Shown here: positions 5,173 through 7,299 of the stretch, piece by piece
Numbering within the stretch: position 1 is the stretch's first letter
Layout: every line of letters starts with the position of its first letter
Origin: Candidatus Kuenenia stuttgartensis
Lineage (GTDB): Bacteria > Planctomycetota > Planctomycetia > Isosphaerales > Isosphaeraceae
Assembly: GCA_945874095.1 (NCBI GenBank)
Contig: CAMCFM010000211.1
Coordinates: 1-7,299, forward strand
DNA length: 7,299 bases
Direction: 5' to 3'
Program-made: the position numbers and the translations under genes
The notes under the pieces: generated by a model
Told to the model about the DNA's origin: nothing
The model's database searches: none
The model's input: the letters and a program-made list of their open reading frames with translations, nothing else

Positions 5173-6477
5173 ATGCGAAACATCTTTTTCACTACGATTG
5201 TATTTATATTACTGAAAAATGCCTCGGCAATCGATTTCAAAGCCGAACCTGAACAGTTAAAACAATCCTCTGAATCTCAATCAAAACCTGAAACAATCGG
5301 GCCCTGGAATCTGACCGAGCTTAAGAAAACGCCTGAATTCCGCTGGATTTCCCAGAAAGGTCCAGTCCATTCACTTCAATTCAAATCGGAGAAATACCAA
5401 GGGCATGAGACGGAAGTCTTTGCATTCTATGCCTCACCCGCCACTCTTGGGATCGCCAAACCGGGCCAGAAGTTTCCTGGGGTGGTCCTGATTCACGGAG
5501 GAGGCGGAACAGCCTTTGTCGAATGGGCGTGGTTGTGGGCGAAACGAGGTTACGCAGCCATTGCAATGGATTTATCCGGCAGTCGGCCAATTGATCCTGT
5601 TTATGATTCAGAATCCGTACCCGTTCCAAATCAAGCCGCAAGTGCTGAAAAACGCACCCGATTGGCCAACGGAGGGCCTGATCAGGGCCACTCCCAGAAA
5701 TTTGACACCATCGGCGGCGATATCTCAGACGATTGGCCGTATCACGCTGTATCAAATGTCGTTAGGTCGCATTCGTTGCTGAGATCATTTCCAGAAGTCA
5801 TCGCCGATCGAACAGCAGTCACAGGCATTAGTTGGGGTGGATACACGACTTGTCTGGCCGCATCGGTGGACAATCGATTTCGGGCCGCCGTGCCCGTTTA
5901 TGGCTGTGGATTCCTCTTCGAAGGCGAGTCCGTACAGAAACCAGCCATTGACAATCTCGGCAACCGCCGCCACGACTGGATTAAGGCATACGACCCTTCA
6001 AGTCTATTGAAAAACTGCCAAGTTCCAATCTTATTTGTAAATGGGACAAACGACGTCCATTACCCACTGGACAGCTACCAGAAAAGTTATGACGTTGTAC
6101 CCGGCCAAAAGCAAATGCGAATTGAAGTGCAAATGCCACACGGTCATCCACCCGGATGGGCCCCGCAAGAGATCGGCCTATTTATCGACTCATTCTGCCG
6201 CGATACCAAACCACTGCCAGTACCTGGAAAGATCGTGTTCGAAAATGGCCGCACGATCATGTCGTACACGAGTGGTGTTCCTTTAAAGTCTGCTGCACTT
6301 CACTATACAACCTCCAAAGGATTGCGTTCCGATCGGGCCTGGAATCGTATTAAGGCCGAGATTGAACCAAACGCCGTCACGGTTGCTAAACCACCAACTC
6401 AGGCCAATACCTGGTTTATCAGCCTGACAGATGAACGGGGCGGGATGATCACAAGCCCAATCCAGTTTCAACCATGA
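5173..6477 (+). CDS. Secreted alpha/beta-hydrolase, acetylxylan-esterase/dienelactone-hydrolase-like
   Basis: This 434-residue exported hydrolase probably cleaves ester bonds such as O-acetyl groups on glycans; the substrate is inferred, not shown. The signal peptide is clear: MRNIFF, a hydrophobic core, then N-A-S-A with predicted cleavage after A19. The fold's landmarks are HGGGG 108-112 (oxyanion hole), G-I-S220-W-G-G (nucleophile elbow), D294 in FVNGTNDVHYP, and H323 in MPHGHPPGW (H325 is an alternative), a complete triad in the right order. After ~345 an extra ~85-residue C-terminal segment, likely a beta-sandwich-like module, extends past the catalytic domain. ATG 5173 is chosen for the signal peptide, although no strong Shine-Dalgarno is visible (only GAG at 5159-5161). 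A second sulfatase follows 50 bp downstream with no terminator between, suggesting an operon for processing a sulfated, esterified polymer. Confidence 0.88.
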   Translation: MRNIFFTTIVFILLKNASAIDFKAEPEQLKQSSESQSKPETIGPWNLTELKKTPEFRWISQKGPVHSLQFKSEKYQGHETEVFAFYASPATLGIAKPGQKFPGVVLIHGGGGTAFVEWAWLWAKRGYAAIAMDLSGSRPIDPVYDSESVPVPNQAASAEKRTRLANGGPDQGHSQKFDTIGGDISDDWPYHAVSNVVRSHSLLRSFPEVIADRTAVTGISWGGYTTCLAASVDNRFRAAVPVYGCGFLFEGESVQKPAIDNLGNRRHDWIKAYDPSSLLKNCQVPILFVNGTNDVHYPLDSYQKSYDVVPGQKQMRIEVQMPHGHPPGWAPQEIGLFIDSFCRDTKPLPVPGKIVFENGRTIMSYTSGVPLKSAALHYTTSKGLRSDRAWNRIKAEIEPNAVTVAKPPTQANTWFISLTDERGGMITSPIQFQP

Positions 6478-6512
6478 TCGGTGTTTCAACATCCAAGGCC
6501 CAGTTACCTATC

Positions 6513-6517
6513 AGGAG
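6513..6517 (+). promoter_or_regulatory. Shine-Dalgarno site of the second sulfatase
   Basis: AGGAG, extended by AAGAAAAG, lies 10 nt before ATG 6528 and fixes the start of the partial sulfatase gene. Confidence 0.7.
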
Positions 6518-6527
6518 AAGAAAAGAT

Positions 6528-7299
6528 ATGCAATTGCTATTCAACAAATACCAACGGATTTGCTTGACCCTTGCTGTTTTTCTGTTGAATCCGTTTGCCA
6601 CAAAGCTTCACTCGGAAACCAGCCGGAATTCCAGGCCTAATATTCTGATCATTGTGGGTGATGATATGGGATATGCCGATGTCGGATTCCACGGATGCAA
6701 GGATATTCCAACTCCGAATCTTGATAAGCTAGCTGCAGCAGGCACCCGGTTTACCAATGGATACGTGAGTGGCCCATACTGTTCTCCGACTCGGGCAGGG
6801 CTCTTGACTGGCCGATATCAAACCCGATTTGGGCACGAATTCAACCCATCCGGAGGAGGTCAGGGATTGCCCCTCAATCAATCGACGCTGGCCGATCGCC
6901 TGAAAACGGCAGGATATAAAACCGGAATTGTTGGCAAATGGCATTTGGGAAGCCGTCCCGAATTTCATCCGCAGAAACGTGGATTCGACGAGTTTTTTGG
7001 ATTTCTGGGCGGGGCCCACAGCTATTTCCAAAACGAAGGAATATTGAGAGGCGAGACGCCTGTCAACGAAATAGATTACACGACCGACGCATTTGCACGC
7101 GAGGCCATTTCATTTATTGATCGACATAAAACCAGTCCATGGCTCCTTTACCTCGCATTCAACGCAGTTCATACTCCGCTGGATGCGACCAGCGACCGGC
7201 TCGCAAAGTTTCAATCGGTTGAAGATAAGCGCCGACGTACTTACAACGCCATGATGCTTGCCATGGATGAAGCCATCGGAAAAGTTCGTGCCAGGCTGG
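6528..7299 (+). CDS. Secreted type I sulfatase, arylsulfatase-like, 3' end outside the window
   Basis: The frame is open from ATG 6528 to the last base, giving 257 residues of the N-terminal half. A signal sequence (basic FNKYQR, hydrophobic ICLTLAVFLLNPFA) precedes RPNILIIVGDDMGYADVG with metal ligands D45-D46. The formylglycine motif is C85-S-P-T-R followed by AGLLTGRYQ. K137 and H139 (GKWHLG), the RGFDEFFGFLGGA segment, and H215 (FNAVHTPL) are also in place. These are hallmarks of arylsulfatase-type enzymes common in Planctomycetota and distinct from the iduronate-2-sulfatase-like enzyme at 1468-2919. Threonine in place of the usual serine of CxPSR is an accepted variant. The missing C-terminal half should contain the DHG and K/H motifs. 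It is probably co-transcribed with the esterase 50 bp upstream; the target glycan is unknown. Confidence 0.95.
   Translation, partial: MQLLFNKYQRICLTLAVFLLNPFATKLHSETSRNSRPNILIIVGDDMGYADVGFHGCKDIPTPNLDKLAAAGTRFTNGYVSGPYCSPTRAGLLTGRYQTRFGHEFNPSGGGQGLPLNQSTLADRLKTAGYKTGIVGKWHLGSRPEFHPQKRGFDEFFGFLGGAHSYFQNEGILRGETPVNEIDYTTDAFAREAISFIDRHKTSPWLLYLAFNAVHTPLDATSDRLAKFQSVEDKRRRTYNAMMLAMDEAIGKVRARL

Noticed and set aside
5009..5215. 68-codon frame starting TTG before the esterase
   Set aside because: It runs into the esterase signal-peptide region in another frame, has no good Shine-Dalgarno and no protein-like features.

Overview
The window looks like a piece of a Planctomycetota chromosome. This is inferred from gene content, not from a marker gene. 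It holds two secreted type I sulfatases of clearly different subfamilies, a secreted alpha/beta-hydrolase of the acetylxylan-esterase/dienelactone-hydrolase kind, a protein with an N-terminal GYF_2 (DUF4339) domain, and moderate GC content with ordinary Shine-Dalgarno sites. No RNA gene, transposase, integrase or CRISPR array is visible.

Layout. Positions 1-41 hold a strong rho-independent terminator for a gene to the left of the window. Positions 71-199 hold a short frame interrupted by one amber codon, which may be a gene remnant or leader. Positions 196-1086 encode a cytoplasmic GYF_2 / zinc-ribbon / PH-like protein, whose stop overlaps by 4 bp (ATGA) the start of a YidD-family protein at 1083-1310. 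After about 157 bp comes a complete iduronate-2-sulfatase-like sulfatase (1468-2919, +). It converges on a DEAD-box RNA helicase of DeaD/CsdA architecture (3060-4832, -), which has a good sigma70-type promoter upstream and two hairpins in its 3' untranslated region, the second being a classical terminator. A 340-bp divergent intergenic region follows. Next come a secreted esterase-like hydrolase (5173-6477, +) and, 50 bp later with no terminator between them, a second sulfatase (6528 onward, +) cut by the right edge.

How the genes may work together. The esterase and second sulfatase look like an operon for extracytoplasmic processing of an esterified, sulfated glycan, and the first sulfatase may serve the same general purpose. 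This is inference from families and signal peptides; the real substrate cannot be read here. The helicase is a housekeeping or cold-adaptation RNA-remodelling gene with its own promoter and terminator. The least explained part is the left unit: a soluble adaptor-like protein translationally coupled to a divergent YidD. YidD is known as a small membrane-associated factor that helps YidC-dependent membrane protein insertion, so the coupled protein is a candidate partner.
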